DNA of 62,822 bases from Rhodoferax sp. (GCA_020048895.1 JAIFLV010000014.1:46586-109407); one strand, 5' to 3'. Positions 1-8,773 are shown, numbered from the stretch's first letter. Translations and numbers: made by a program. The notes: a model not told the origin generated them from the sequence alone.

Positions 1-66
1 GTGCTGGTGCTGGTGCTGGTGCTGGTGCTGGTGCTGGTGCTGGTGCTGGTGCTGGTGCTGGTGCTG
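1..66. repeat. Hexanucleotide tandem repeat (GTGCTG)11 inside flgJ
   Basis: Eleven perfect copies of GTGCTG start at the first base of the window, so the array may continue further left. On the coding (minus) strand it is read as AGC ACC, giving a Ser-Thr run in the presumed FlgJ linker. The unit is a multiple of three, so a change in copy number alters linker length without breaking the frame. Confidence 0.97.
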
Positions 67-437
67 GGCTTGACGGCAGCGGCTGAAGCGGCAGTGGTCT
101 TGTCAACGGCAGACGCTGTCGACTGTGCGGCCATTTGCCGTGTTAGCTGCTGAGTGATCAAGTCAGATAGACCGCCCGGCTGGCCAGACATCTGGACTGC
201 AAATTGCTGGTCCAGCAAGTCCGTTCCAAGGTCGCCCCCTGGGCTGTCGAGCATGCCCGACTTCATGGTGGCCTCACGCATGCTTTTCATCAGTTCGCGC
301 ATGAACAGCGATTCAAACTGAACAGCCGTCTCGCGGATGGCCTGCGGGGTATTCTTTCCAGCCTCCAGTTTGAGCGAGCCTAACGACTGAACGTCAATCG
401 CCAGTGATTGCGAGTTCGAAATGGCACCAAAGCTCAT
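1..437 (-). CDS. flgJ: FlgJ, flagellar rod-cap protein (partial, 3' end outside window)
   Basis: The start is the ATG at 437, one base after the flgI stop and behind a very strong ribosome binding site (GGAGGTGAT). The visible N-terminal domain is the rod-binding/rod-cap region that scaffolds rod assembly in the periplasm; it includes the stretch AVQFESLFMRELMKSMREA, typical of FlgJ. Family members in this group usually carry a C-terminal glucosaminidase domain that opens peptidoglycan; that part would lie beyond the left edge and cannot be seen. The last visible codons are at least 11 copies of a Ser-Thr dipeptide, encoded by a hexanucleotide repeat at positions 1-66, at the place where a linker between the two domains is expected. 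It is the last visible gene of the flgBCDEFGHIJ run. Confidence 0.93.
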   Translation of the reverse strand, partial: MSFGAISNSQSLAIDVQSLGSLKLEAGKNTPQAIRETAVQFESLFMRELMKSMREATMKSGMLDSPGGDLGTDLLDQQFAVQMSGQPGGLSDLITQQLTRQMAAQSTASAVDKTTAASAAAVKPSTSTSTSTSTSTSTSTSTSTS

Positions 438-438
438 G

Positions 439-1587
439 TCAGATCACCTCCAACTCGGCATTGAGGGCGCCGGCTGATTTGATCGCTTGCAGGATAGCAA
501 GCAAGTCCTGCGGCGTTGCACCCAGTGAGTTCAACGCTTTCACGACTTCTGCCAACTGCGCAGCCGCCGGGATCTGGATCAACTTGCCGGCTTCTTGCTT
601 GATTTCAATATTGGCCTTCTCAGTCACCACGGTCTGACCGCCAGTTGACAGTGCGTTGGGCTGGCTGATGACTGGCGTGGACGAAATGCTGATCGACAGA
701 TTGCCATGCGCGATGGCGCAGGCACCCAGGGTCACAGCCTGATTGAGCACAATGGAGCCAGTGCGGGAGTTGATAATGACCTTGGCAGCACGCACGGAAG
801 TTTCGACCGGAAGTTCCTCCATCTCGGCCAAAAAGCTGATGCGGGCATTGGGACTCGTCGGTGCCTGTACCTGGACTGTGCGGCCATCGAGTGCCTGTGC
901 CACGCCGTCGCCAAATCGGGTATTTATGCTCTGTGCCACCTTGCGCGCCGTTTGAAAGTCCGTTGCACTTAAGCTGAGATTGATGCTGGGGCCCTCCTGC
1001 AGGGACGTGGGAACACTGCGCTCTACCTGCGCGCCGTCCGGTATGCGGCCGACTGCCAGGTGGTTGACCTGAACCTTGCTACCCCCCGCCGCAGCACCGG
1101 CGCCAGCCACAATGAGGTTGCCCTGCGCGAGGGCATAGACCTCGCCATCGGCACCCTTGAGCGGCGTTGCGATCAGAGTCCCGCCCTTGAGGGACTTGGA
1201 GTTGCCCAGCGACGATACGTTGATGTCTAGCAGCTGCCCCGGTCGGGCAAACGCCGGCAACTGGGCTGTGACCAGAACAGCGGCGACATTTTTCATTTGC
1301 AACTGGCTCAGCGACGCCGGGGTGAGCGTAAGCCCAAGCTGTTGCATGTAGTTGGCCAGACCTTGGGTGGTGTAGGGCATCTGGGTTGTCTGGTCGCCTG
1401 TGCCATCCAGGCCGACCACCAATCCAAATCCAGTCAACTGGTTGCTCCGCACGCCTTCAATGGTGGCGACTTCCTTGATGCGGGTTGCCGCCTGGGCCAG
1501 TGAACCGATGCCAAGGCACAGGGCCAGCGCCAGGTGAGCTAGGCGCTGCAGTCCCGAGTGATTTGCAGTGGTTGTCCAGGTGTTCAT
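439..1587 (-). CDS. flgI: FlgI, flagellar P-ring protein
   Basis: 382 residues, normal for FlgI. It forms the P-ring around the rod in the peptidoglycan layer. The N-terminus carries a Sec signal peptide, with a hydrophobic segment around residues 18-32 ending in SLAQA, so cleavage near residue 33-34 is expected. The mature protein opens with the family signature TRIKEVATIEGVRSNQLTGF, followed by GLVVGLDGTGD. The reading continues to VLAILQAIKSAGALNAELEVI, the usual C-terminus. The stop is one base before the flgJ start, and flgH lies 64 bases upstream, so it belongs to the flg operon. No clear Shine-Dalgarno is visible in front of the ATG. Confidence 0.97.
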   Translation of the reverse strand: MNTWTTTANHSGLQRLAHLALALCLGIGSLAQAATRIKEVATIEGVRSNQLTGFGLVVGLDGTGDQTTQMPYTTQGLANYMQQLGLTLTPASLSQLQMKNVAAVLVTAQLPAFARPGQLLDINVSSLGNSKSLKGGTLIATPLKGADGEVYALAQGNLIVAGAGAAAGGSKVQVNHLAVGRIPDGAQVERSVPTSLQEGPSINLSLSATDFQTARKVAQSINTRFGDGVAQALDGRTVQVQAPTSPNARISFLAEMEELPVETSVRAAKVIINSRTGSIVLNQAVTLGACAIAHGNLSISISSTPVISQPNALSTGGQTVVTEKANIEIKQEAGKLIQIPAAAQLAEVVKALNSLGATPQDLLAILQAIKSAGALNAELEVI

Positions 1588-1651
1588 GTGCAGAGTTGGT
1601 AGAGGGAGACCCGGATGGATCTCTTACCCCTCGGCACTATTCTGGACAACT

Positions 1652-2368
1652 TTAGAAAGGCAGAAAGCTCAAAAAGAACCGTGAAATCCAGCCAACTGTT
1701 TGTGCTTCACCCTGCGTGCCACGGCCACGGGACTCCACCCGCACATTGGCAACCTGGGTGGAGCTCACGATGGATCCGGGCTGCACCAGGCGCGGGTCAA
1801 CAGTCCCGGAGAATCGCAACACATCGACGTTGTGGTTGACTCCAATCTGTTTTTCACCGGAGACCACCAGATGCCCGTTGGGCAATACCTCGATCACCGT
1901 TGCCGTGATGGAACCGGAGAATGTGTTTGCGCTTTCGGTCCCGCCCTTGCCAGAGAACGAATTATTGGTCGACGCGCCCACGCCCAGTTTGGCCAAATCA
2001 GCAGCAGGCTGCAGCGGCAAAGCGGATATTTTGGCGTCAATGGACGAGTTCCGATCCACGGTAGACGTCGATTTCTGGCTGGCCGACACGTTTTCCACAA
2101 TCTGAATCGTCACTGTGTCGCCCACCAAGCGCGCGCGCCGGTCTTCAAATACGGGGCGATAGGTGGCGGCTTGAAACAAACTACCGTTGGCCGGTCGAAT
2201 GGCCTGGTTGACGATCGCCGGCGTCGGGCTCACTTTCGGCTCGGCAAAGTCCACCACCACTTTTTGTGGCAATTGCTGGCAGGCTGTCAAAGCCAGCACA
2301 GACAATATCGAAGTGGCAAATCGGGCTGTAACATCCGTATTCATTGCGCGAGCAGCTACGTTTTTCAT
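1652..2368 (-). CDS. flgH: FlgH, flagellar L-ring lipoprotein
   Basis: Outer-membrane lipoprotein forming the L-ring. A lipobox LTAC places the lipidated cysteine at residue 30, after a hydrophobic stretch (ILSVLALTAC). The conserved core GSLFQAATYRPVFEDRRARL and the C-terminus WISRFFLSFLPF are typical. Three starts are possible: a GTG at 2380 overlapping the flgG stop by four bases, the ATG at 2368, and an ATG at 2343. I chose 2368 because GAGG sits six bases before it. The 2343 start would give a more standard 21-residue signal. The gene is translationally close to flgG. Confidence 0.95.
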   Translation of the reverse strand: MKNVAARAMNTDVTARFATSILSVLALTACQQLPQKVVVDFAEPKVSPTPAIVNQAIRPANGSLFQAATYRPVFEDRRARLVGDTVTIQIVENVSASQKSTSTVDRNSSIDAKISALPLQPAADLAKLGVGASTNNSFSGKGGTESANTFSGSITATVIEVLPNGHLVVSGEKQIGVNHNVDVLRFSGTVDPRLVQPGSIVSSTQVANVRVESRGRGTQGEAQTVGWISRFFLSFLPF

Positions 2369-2376
2369 AGTAAACC

Positions 2377-3159
2377 TCACAGCTGGCCGAGCTTTTGCAG
2401 CATCTGGTCAGATGTTTGTATGGCCTTGGAGTTCATCTCATACGCGCGCTGGGTCTGGATCATGGTTACCAACTCCTGCACGACATTCACGTTGGACGTT
2501 TCGACAAATCCCTGCACCAATGTTCCCAGTCCATTCGCCCCGGCGGTGCCTGCATTGGGCTGACCGGATGCCGCTGTTTCGGTGTAGATGTTTTGCCCAC
2601 GGGGCTCTAGCCCGGCGGCGTTGACAAAGTTGGTCAGGGATATTGTCCCGACCGGCTGCGGCGCCACATTGCCGGGAATGGTCACTGACACGTTCCCATC
2701 CTGCCCGACGGTAATGGATGTGGCGTTGGTCGGGATGGTGATGCCTCCAGCCACTGGCAGCCCGCCCGATGTCACCATACGGCCCTGGTTGTCGATCTGA
2801 AATGCTCCATCGCGGGTGTAGCCATTGGATCCATCGGGCAGAGTGACCTGAAAGAAGCCGTTTCCCTGAATCGCGACATCCAGGTTATTGCTGGTCTGCT
2901 GGAGATTTCCCTGTGCAAAGTTGCGGCTGGTGGCGACGGTGCGCACACCAAGACCGACTTGCAGCCCGGTGGGTAACTGCGATTGCTCGGAGGTATTGGC
3001 TCCTGCTTGCCGCAGATTCTGGTACATCAGGTCTTCGAACACCGCATGCGACTTTTTGAATCCGTTGGTGGAGACATTGGCCAGGTTGTTGGAGATGACG
3101 TCCAACTGCATTTGCTGGGCTTCCATGCCGGTCTTCGAAATCCAAAGTGAGTTGATCAT
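2377..3159 (-). CDS. flgG: FlgG, distal rod protein
   Basis: 260 residues, the standard length. The N-terminus [20 protein letters not shown] followed by [15 protein letters not shown] is the flagellar rod/hook N-terminal motif. The C-terminus [20 protein letters not shown] is the conserved coiled-coil that packs with it in the rod. FlgG forms the distal rod that crosses the periplasm and outer membrane. A GGAAAG element precedes the ATG. The downstream flgH reading frame begins at or just after its stop, and flgF lies 32 bases upstream. Confidence 0.98.
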   Translation of the reverse strand: MINSLWISKTGMEAQQMQLDVISNNLANVSTNGFKKSHAVFEDLMYQNLRQAGANTSEQSQLPTGLQVGLGVRTVATSRNFAQGNLQQTSNNLDVAIQGNGFFQVTLPDGSNGYTRDGAFQIDNQGRMVTSGGLPVAGGITIPTNATSITVGQDGNVSVTIPGNVAPQPVGTISLTNFVNAAGLEPRGQNIYTETAASGQPNAGTAGANGLGTLVQGFVETSNVNVVQELVTMIQTQRAYEMNSKAIQTSDQMLQKLGQL

Positions 3160-3191
3160 GGTGCTTTCCTGCTAATTTGGTGGGCGGGAAC

Positions 3192-3932
3192 TTATCCCTG
3201 TAGTCCCAGCAGTTGCCCTGCGGAACGGTCATTGGACTCGGCGGTTTGCAGCAGGCGCATCTGGGTCTCAAACTGACGAGCGGTCTGAATCATGCCAACC
3301 ATCGCCTCGATGGCATTGACGTTGGAGCCTTCCAATACGCCTGTCTGTACACGGGCGGTGTCGTCACTGTTGAGGGGGTCCCCCGACAGCGAGCGGAATA
3401 GCCCATCGTCGCCACGCTTGAGGGGATCTTCCGCAGTTGGTGTCACCAACTTGAGCTTGCCAATGGTGTTAGCGGGCTGGTTGCCGACCTTCGCGCTGAT
3501 GCCGCCATCTTGCGCGATGGTCAGGGCTGCACCGGGTGGAACCGAAATAGGGGAGCCGTCGCTAGACAGGACCGGCAAACCGTTGCCTGTTACCAATGTG
3601 CCGTCGGTAGACACTTCAAAATGGCCACTGCGGGTGTATCCCTCATTGCCATCAAGCCCCTGTACTGCGAACCAGGCGCTGCCGACTGCCATGGCATCCA
3701 GCGCCCGGTCGGTGCGCTGGGCCGGGCCCGCCTTGTCCGAGTATCCAGCGCTGGCTTCGAGCGCAAAAACGCGGGTGGATGCACCTGCACCTTGCAACGG
3801 TACGGCACGGTAGGTTGCCAGTTGGGAGCGAAACCCGTTGGTCGAGGCATTGGCGAGGTTGTTGGACAGGATCGCCTGGCGATTCGCAGCCGCATTCGCT
3901 CCCGACATGGCGGTGTAGATGAGGCGATCCAT
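3192..3932 (-). CDS. flgF: FlgF, proximal rod protein
   Basis: 246 residues. It starts MDRLIYTAMSGANAAANRQA and contains LSNNLANASTNGFRSQ, the axial-protein N-terminal motif. It ends with a typical rod C-terminal helix (AMVGMIQTARQFETQMRLLQ). FlgF is one of the proximal rod subunits exported through the flagellar type III apparatus; no Sec signal is present, as expected. It lies between flgE (19 bases upstream) and flgG (32 bases downstream) in the usual order. Confidence 0.97.
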   Translation of the reverse strand: MDRLIYTAMSGANAAANRQAILSNNLANASTNGFRSQLATYRAVPLQGAGASTRVFALEASAGYSDKAGPAQRTDRALDAMAVGSAWFAVQGLDGNEGYTRSGHFEVSTDGTLVTGNGLPVLSSDGSPISVPPGAALTIAQDGGISAKVGNQPANTIGKLKLVTPTAEDPLKRGDDGLFRSLSGDPLNSDDTARVQTGVLEGSNVNAIEAMVGMIQTARQFETQMRLLQTAESNDRSAGQLLGLQG

Positions 3933-3951
3933 GGTCTAGTCCTTCTGTGTC

Positions 3952-5400
3952 TTAGCGCAGGTTCACCAGGGTTTGCAGCGCCTGGTCCTGGGTCTTGATG
4001 GTTTGCGCGTTGGCCTGGTAGGAGCGCTGCGCGGTCATCATGTCGACCAGCATGGCGGTTAGGTCCACGTTGGACTCTTCCACTGCACCGGGTCGGATTT
4101 CGGCAAACTGGCCATCGCCCGGAGCGCCTTGCAGTGGGGGGCCGGATGCTGCAGTTTCCACCCAGCTCCCGCCAATCTGGGCCAATCCCTGGTTGTTCCT
4201 AAAGTCCGCCAACGCAAGCTGGCCACGAATCTGTGACTGTCCGTTGGAGTACTTGGTCTGAATTTTTCCAGTTTCCGTTATCGATACGCCCGTCAGATTG
4301 CCTGCGGTGTAGCCGTCCTGCTCAAGCTTGATGACGCCAAAAGCCGTGCCGTATTGGGTGGTTCCGCCTAGTTCAAGTGTCACGACATTTGGAGCAACGG
4401 CTGGATTGGGAGACTGAAGAGAGAGTTTCGGCTGCGGTGCTAGGGGAATCATGTTGCCAGCAGCGTCAAAGGTGATCTGAAAAAGCGCTCCAGACGGCAG
4501 CGTGGAAGGCGCGGTTGGCGTCAGACTAGCGCTCGGCAGCGGCAGAGGCGCAGGAATGGCGGGAGTTCCGTTCGTCCCGGCATTCGCATACGTTGGCAGG
4601 GCCGTATTGCCATTGGCAAGATTCAGCGCTGTATTTTTCTTGTCTAGTGCATAGTCAGTGGCATTCTTGGCTCCAATGGGAGCATCCAGTGCCAGCGCAG
4701 CTGAACCAGCAGTCATCGTTGTGGCATCAAAAACATCCCACTGGTCCGTCGTAATGGGGGGGACAGCCGATGGGTTAGGGCCAGTCCGTACAAATGCAAG
4801 CGTGATCGGTGTCTCCAGACCCTGGGAGTCGTACCCGTTCATTGTGGTTCCATAGGTGGAAATGGACAATGGCGGATAGACATTGGCGGCAATGGGTGCA
4901 CGTGCATCGAGGTTGAAAACAGTGGTCACCTTGGTCGTCGACTTGGCCGGTATGGGAGCGCCAGCGGGAATGGACATTGGTTCTGCAGTGCTGCTGGTGA
5001 CGTTACCGGTCGAGTCGGTAGGGAAACCCATGATGTTCGCGCCATTGTTGGCCACCAAGTTGCCTAGCTTGTCCAGTTTGAACTGCCCATCGCGTGTGTA
5101 ACCAATGGTTCCGTCAATTTGTTTTAACTGAAAAAATCCGGCGCCATTAAGCGCTACATCCAGCCCATTGCCCGTGACATTGATACCGCCTTGCGTAAAT
5201 TGTTGGGAGATGGACGAAATGGCAACGCCGATACCGTCGGAGCTGCCTCCGCCAGACCCGACGGTCGAAGCGATCAGGTCCGCAAACTCGGCGCGTGCTA
5301 CCTTGTAGCCCACGGTATTGGCGTTGGCGATATTGTTGCCGATGATGTCAAGATTCTTTGCCGCAGAATTCAAGCCAGACAATCCGGTTTGTGAGCTCAT
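3952..5400 (-). CDS. flgE: FlgE, flagellar hook protein
   Basis: 482 residues; somewhat longer than the roughly 400 residues of enteric FlgE. The N-terminus contains GLSGLNSAAKNLDIIGNNIA and NANTVGYK, and the C-terminus MLVDMMTAQRSYQANAQTIK, both diagnostic of hook protein. The extra length lies in the middle (about residues 250-330), a low-complexity Ala/Pro/Thr-rich segment that probably belongs to a surface-exposed hook domain. The protein is exported through the flagellar export gate and assembles on the FlgD cap. Its neighbours flgD (39 bases upstream) and flgF keep the canonical order. Confidence 0.97.
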   Translation of the reverse strand: MSSQTGLSGLNSAAKNLDIIGNNIANANTVGYKVARAEFADLIASTVGSGGGSSDGIGVAISSISQQFTQGGINVTGNGLDVALNGAGFFQLKQIDGTIGYTRDGQFKLDKLGNLVANNGANIMGFPTDSTGNVTSSTAEPMSIPAGAPIPAKSTTKVTTVFNLDARAPIAANVYPPLSISTYGTTMNGYDSQGLETPITLAFVRTGPNPSAVPPITTDQWDVFDATTMTAGSAALALDAPIGAKNATDYALDKKNTALNLANGNTALPTYANAGTNGTPAIPAPLPLPSASLTPTAPSTLPSGALFQITFDAAGNMIPLAPQPKLSLQSPNPAVAPNVVTLELGGTTQYGTAFGVIKLEQDGYTAGNLTGVSITETGKIQTKYSNGQSQIRGQLALADFRNNQGLAQIGGSWVETAASGPPLQGAPGDGQFAEIRPGAVEESNVDLTAMLVDMMTAQRSYQANAQTIKTQDQALQTLVNLR

Positions 5401-5439
5401 GGTGCTGTCCTATCGCTTAATTGATGAAATAAGTGGTGG

Positions 5440-6099
5440 TTAAAGAATGGCCTGGATGGCGCTGTAAGCGACCGCATCCCGGCCCTTGAGTTGCATCGTC
5501 ATTTCAGACCCGCTGGTTCCTACGGAGATCACCGTGTCGCGGGCCAAAGCCGTGCTGGACACTTTTTGCCCGCCGTTGGTTGCCACAATGGTGAACTTCG
5601 GGTTGGTGGTGCCTGGATATTTCGAAGCATCCCACTCAAACGAATGCCTGCCGATACCGCGTGAACCCATGTCAATGGTGTCGATGACCTGGCCGCCGGG
5701 AGTGCTGATCTCGATGCTGACCTTGTCAGCCACCCCGGAGAGGTCAATGGCACCCTTCGCCGTACCTGCATTGACGGTCAGGGTATTGCCGGCAAGCAGC
5801 ACATCGTGCCCAATCATGGACGCACCCTGCATGGTTTGCATTGCCGTGAACTGGGTCACCATGGACTTCATGGTTTCATTGAGTTGCGTAATCCCAGAGA
5901 CGGTGTTGATTTGCGCCATCTGACTGGTCATTTGCGCGTTGTCCATGGGGTTCATGGGGTCCTGGTTGTTCAACTGAGCGACCAGAAGCTTCAGGAATCG
6001 ATCCTGCGAAGCGTTTGCATCGCTCAATGCGGTCGTTGTCTTACCTGTCGTGCTCGATAACGAACTGAAGGGGTCTACGGCGGAAATGCTGGTTGTCAT
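5440..6099 (-). CDS. flgD: FlgD, hook-cap (hook assembly scaffold) protein
   Basis: 219 residues. The conserved N-terminal block FLKLLVAQLNNQDPMNPMDN, followed by AQMTSQMAQI, is the FlgD signature. The C-terminal half contains a Tudor/FnIII-like hook-cap region (about residues 95-190). FlgD caps the growing hook and is discarded when the hook is complete. It is flanked by flgC (18 bases upstream) and flgE, consistent with one transcript. Confidence 0.97.
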   Translation of the reverse strand: MTTSISAVDPFSSLSSTTGKTTTALSDANASQDRFLKLLVAQLNNQDPMNPMDNAQMTSQMAQINTVSGITQLNETMKSMVTQFTAMQTMQGASMIGHDVLLAGNTLTVNAGTAKGAIDLSGVADKVSIEISTPGGQVIDTIDMGSRGIGRHSFEWDASKYPGTTNPKFTIVATNGGQKVSSTALARDTVISVGTSGSEMTMQLKGRDAVAYSAIQAIL

Positions 6100-6117
6100 G
6101 AAACTATCCTTGGTGGC

Positions 6118-6522
6118 TTACTGGCCCATCTGCAGGGTCTTGAGCAGCAGCGTCTTTGCCGTGTTCATGACCTCGACGTTGTTCTGGTACGAACGTGAAG
6201 CGGAAATCATGTTCACCATCTCTTCCACCGGATTCACGTTCGATTGGGTCACGTAACCTTCGGCATCGGCGGACGGGTGCGCGGGGTTGTGCACACGGCG
6301 CAGCGGCTCGGTGCTTTCCTTGATGGAGCTTACCTTGACACCCGATGCGGCTTCCGATCCCATGGGCATGGTCTCGAAAACCACCTGTCGGCTCTTGTAG
6401 CCTTGTCCGTCGGGTCCCGCCACCGCGTCGGCATTGGCGAGGTTGCTCGCCACTACATTGAGACGCTGCGACTGCGCACTTACTGCACTGCCGGATACGC
6501 TGAATATTGAAAACATGGACAT
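6118..6522 (-). CDS. flgC: FlgC, proximal rod protein
   Basis: 134 residues, the normal size. It contains the axial N-terminal motif RLNVVASNLANADA and the segment GYKSRQVVFE, and ends with PVEEMVNMISASRSYQNNVE followed by a conserved C-terminal helix. It is a rod subunit exported by the flagellar type III system. It lies directly between flgB and flgD. Confidence 0.97.
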   Translation of the reverse strand: MSMFSIFSVSGSAVSAQSQRLNVVASNLANADAVAGPDGQGYKSRQVVFETMPMGSEAASGVKVSSIKESTEPLRRVHNPAHPSADAEGYVTQSNVNPVEEMVNMISASRSYQNNVEVMNTAKTLLLKTLQMGQ

Positions 6523-6551
6523 GGTTTACTCCAGAGGCGTCGGTTGCGGCG

Positions 6552-6989
6552 TTATTGGCCTTGGATGGCGCTCAAGAGGCCCTTGGCCTGGCCGTTAATA
6601 AAGCGAAGCGTTGCCTCATACCGCACCGAGTTGTCGACGAAGCTGGCGCGCTCGCGGTCCAGATCGACGCTGTTGCCGTCCATGGCCGGCTGGGTCTGCA
6701 CTGTGTAGTCCAGGCGGGGTGAACCCAAGCTGGCGGTACTGGCCTGTAGCGGGATGTGTCGTGCATTACCCTTGCTCTGGCCCTGGCTGGCGCTGCTCGT
6801 TTTTGGTGTCAAGGACAGTCGTGAACTTCCGACTGCAGCTTCCATGGCAGCCTGAAAGTTGACGTCCCTGCCCACATAGCCGGGTGTATCGGCATTGGCA
6901 ATATTGCTCGCGATCACGCGTTGCCGTTCGGCGCGCAGCACCAGTGCTTTCGAATGAAAGTCCAGTGCGTTGGTCATATTGGCAAACAT
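6552..6989 (-). CDS. flgB: FlgB, proximal rod protein
   Basis: About 145 residues from the ATG at 6989, preceded by GAGGTG at six bases. A longer frame opens at 7055, but its extra N-terminal 22 residues do not look like the family and have no better ribosome site. The protein begins with NALDFHSKALVLRAERQRVI and carries the motif ASNIANADTPGYVGRDVNF, both typical of FlgB. It is the first gene of the flgBCDEFGHIJ operon and is transcribed divergently from flgA. The intervening region is expected to hold a FlhDC-dependent class 2 promoter, which I cannot delimit. Confidence 0.95.
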   Translation of the reverse strand: MFANMTNALDFHSKALVLRAERQRVIASNIANADTPGYVGRDVNFQAAMEAAVGSSRLSLTPKTSSASQGQSKGNARHIPLQASTASLGSPRLDYTVQTQPAMDGNSVDLDRERASFVDNSVRYEATLRFINGQAKGLLSAIQGQ

Positions 6990-7193
6990 GCGATTCACCT
7001 CGGAGTTGAATTCGGGGGCGGCGTGACCAGGAGTCAAGTCGTCGACGTGAGGCAATTATGGGAAAAGCTTTAATTTTTTAGCGCCTGAAAAGCGGTACGA
7101 AAGGGCATCATTTGTAGTGATTCAGGGTGCTGGCTTTCTCTATATTCAAGGTCCATCAATGGTTCTTCCAAAGACTTGGATCGGAGTTATTAA

Positions 7194-7925
7194 ATGCATC
7201 GCAATCTATGGGTGTCTATTCTTGGCAAGACAGCCTGGTTGCTGGGCTGTGCCATGTCCTTCTCAGCCAGTACCGCTGGAGCCCAAGGAATGGATGATTT
7301 TCAGCAACTTGCCCAGCAATGGGTGGGTGGCACCGTGGGATCTCTCCAAAGTGATCACAACGCGCCATTGCGCTTCGAGGTGCGGGTCGGAAAACTCGAT
7401 AGTCGGTTGAGGTTGACACCGTGCGGCAAAGTTGAACCCTACCTCGCGCCGGGTTCACGACTTTGGGGTAATTCCCGTATTGGCCTTCAATGTGCAGACG
7501 GCGTCACGCGATGGAATGTCTCATTGCCTGTCACGATCAGCGCATTCGGCAAAGCCTGGGTGATCCGTGATCAGGTCCCGGCCGGCGCGAGGTTGGTGGC
7601 AACTGATGTCGTGGAAGCGGAAGTCGATTGGGCGGCGGAGTCGGCGCAAATACTGCGAGATGAATCCTTGTGGCTGGGCCAGGTCGCGACTCGCACACTC
7701 CATGCAGGGCAACCGTTGCGTCAGGGCATGGTGCGTCCTGCTCAGGTGTTTCAGGCGGGAACCCAGATTCGCGTGATTGCCAAGGGGGTGGGTTTTGAGA
7801 TTTCTTCGGATGCGCAGGCTCTGTCCGGGGGGGTTGTGGGGCAGATCGCACGCGTGCGCATGGAGAACGGGCGCATTGCATCTGGCGTAGTGCTGGATGC
7901 GCGTACAGTAAAAATTGAGATTTGA
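7194..7925 (+). CDS. flgA: FlgA, P-ring assembly chaperone
   Basis: 243 residues with an N-terminal Sec signal peptide (hydrophobic residues about 8-28, ending STAGAQG). The C-terminal two thirds contain the SAF-type domain of FlgA, with motifs LRLTPCGKVEPYLAPGSRLW and GQPLRQGMVRPAQVFQAGTQ. In this family the protein is a periplasmic chaperone that assists FlgI polymerisation into the P-ring. It is transcribed divergently from flgB and stands directly upstream of flgM, with the flgM sigma-28 promoter starting about 25 bases after its stop. Confidence 0.95.
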   Translation: MHRNLWVSILGKTAWLLGCAMSFSASTAGAQGMDDFQQLAQQWVGGTVGSLQSDHNAPLRFEVRVGKLDSRLRLTPCGKVEPYLAPGSRLWGNSRIGLQCADGVTRWNVSLPVTISAFGKAWVIRDQVPAGARLVATDVVEAEVDWAAESAQILRDESLWLGQVATRTLHAGQPLRQGMVRPAQVFQAGTQIRVIAKGVGFEISSDAQALSGGVVGQIARVRMENGRIASGVVLDARTVKIEI

Positions 7926-7950
7926 TCCTGAGTTTCTGTGCAAATACTCC

Positions 7951-7977
7951 TAAAGTCAGACATGATGCGGCCGATAA
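7951..7977 (+). promoter_or_regulatory. Sigma-28 (FliA) promoter of flgMN
   Basis: TAAA at 7951-7954, 15 bases, then GCCGATAA at 7970-7977. This is an exact match to the FliA consensus at both elements and the correct spacing. It drives the plus strand toward flgM, whose ATG is 43 bases after the -10 element. It gives the usual feedback: FliA activates its own anti-sigma factor. Confidence 0.93.
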
Positions 7978-7990
7978 CATTCGTACGAGG

Positions 7991-8013
7991 CTACACCTCC
8001 TGTAGTTTTGGAG
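7991..8013 (+). promoter_or_regulatory. flgM leader hairpin with anti-Shine-Dalgarno loop
   Basis: CTACA at 7991-7995 and TGTAG at 8001-8005 are perfect complements separated by the five-base loop CCTCC. The flgM ribosome site GGAG lies at 8010-8013. The CCTCC segment could pair with GGAG instead of staying in the loop, so two alternative structures are possible. This is read directly from sequence; any control role is inference. Confidence 0.4.
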
Positions 8014-8019
8014 AACACG

Positions 8020-8340
8020 ATGAAACTCGCAGATACTCTTTCTTCCGCCAAGCAGGCCGCCATGGCCAATGTGGCGAAGTCCAGTCAAAATACCAATGCG
8101 CAGACCGCTGCCGCAGCGCAGGTGCCCCAACGTGCGCAAGCCAGCGGGGTTGCAGTGACGGTGTCTACTTTGGCACGCGGGTTGGACAAAGCCAGCCGTT
8201 CAAGTGCCGCGGATATCGATACGCAGAAAGTCGCTACTGTCAAAGCTGCTATACAAGACGGCAGCTACGTAGTCAATCCGGAAGCCATTGCCGACAAGTT
8301 GCTGGCAAACACCAAAGAGTTCGCTGCCACGACGAACTAG
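8020..8340 (+). CDS. flgM: FlgM, anti-sigma-28 factor
   Basis: 106 residues from the ATG at 8020, with GGAG seven bases upstream; an in-frame TTG at 8008 is less likely. The N-terminal half is low-complexity and Ala/Gln-rich, as expected for the disordered export-competent part. The C-terminal part, VATVKAAIQDGSYVVNPEAI followed by ADKLLANT, is the FliA-binding helix region of the family. FlgM holds FliA inactive in the cytoplasm until it is exported through the finished hook-basal body. It is followed by flgN after 39 bases. Confidence 0.95.
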   Translation: MKLADTLSSAKQAAMANVAKSSQNTNAQTAAAAQVPQRAQASGVAVTVSTLARGLDKASRSSAADIDTQKVATVKAAIQDGSYVVNPEAIADKLLANTKEFAATTN

Positions 8341-8379
8341 CTGTAATTCGTGTGCAACTCCTGGACAGGGGGACGGCGC

Positions 8380-8757
8380 ATGAATAAGCAGTTTTGGATG
8401 GATCAATTGGACCTCGTTGGGCAGCAGCTCGACGAGGTTTCAGTGCTTTTGCTCGACGGTGACCCCTCTGGTCTGGAATATTCTGCTGCCAGGTTGCAGC
8501 AACTGGCAACCAACCTGAAAGAACTGGTAGACGGCGTGGGTCGGCAGCAAGTGCAATCAGCACGTTTTGTCCACAGGCTAAGCGAATTGTGCAGCCGCTT
8601 GTCCAGCGTAAGAGAAGGGTTGCTTCGACGCATGGCCCACGTCGAGCGGGCTTTGCAGATCGTGGTGCCAACCCCAAGCAGTTCTACTTATGTGACCAAA
8701 GGGGTGTACGGCAATGCACGTCGCCAGTCAGGTGCCTTTAACGTACTTTCTGCTTAA
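8380..8757 (+). CDS. flgN: FlgN-like export chaperone
   Basis: 125 residues from the ATG at 8380, preceded by AGGGGGA. The predicted product is almost wholly helical (for example LQQLATNLKELVDGVGRQQ), with the size and position of FlgN, the chaperone for the hook-filament junction proteins FlgK and FlgL. Sequence similarity to FlgN is modest, so the assignment leans on position after flgM. It converges on fliA with a gap of 16 bases. Confidence 0.8.
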   Translation: MNKQFWMDQLDLVGQQLDEVSVLLLDGDPSGLEYSAARLQQLATNLKELVDGVGRQQVQSARFVHRLSELCSRLSSVREGLLRRMAHVERALQIVVPTPSSSTYVTKGVYGNARRQSGAFNVLSA

Positions 8758-8773
8758 GGAACTGCACTACACA

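Noticed and set aside
1700..2563. 287-codon open frame on the plus strand opposite flgH and flgG
   Set aside because: It is antisense to two well-defined genes, has no ribosome site or family motif, and its composition reflects the complementary codons.
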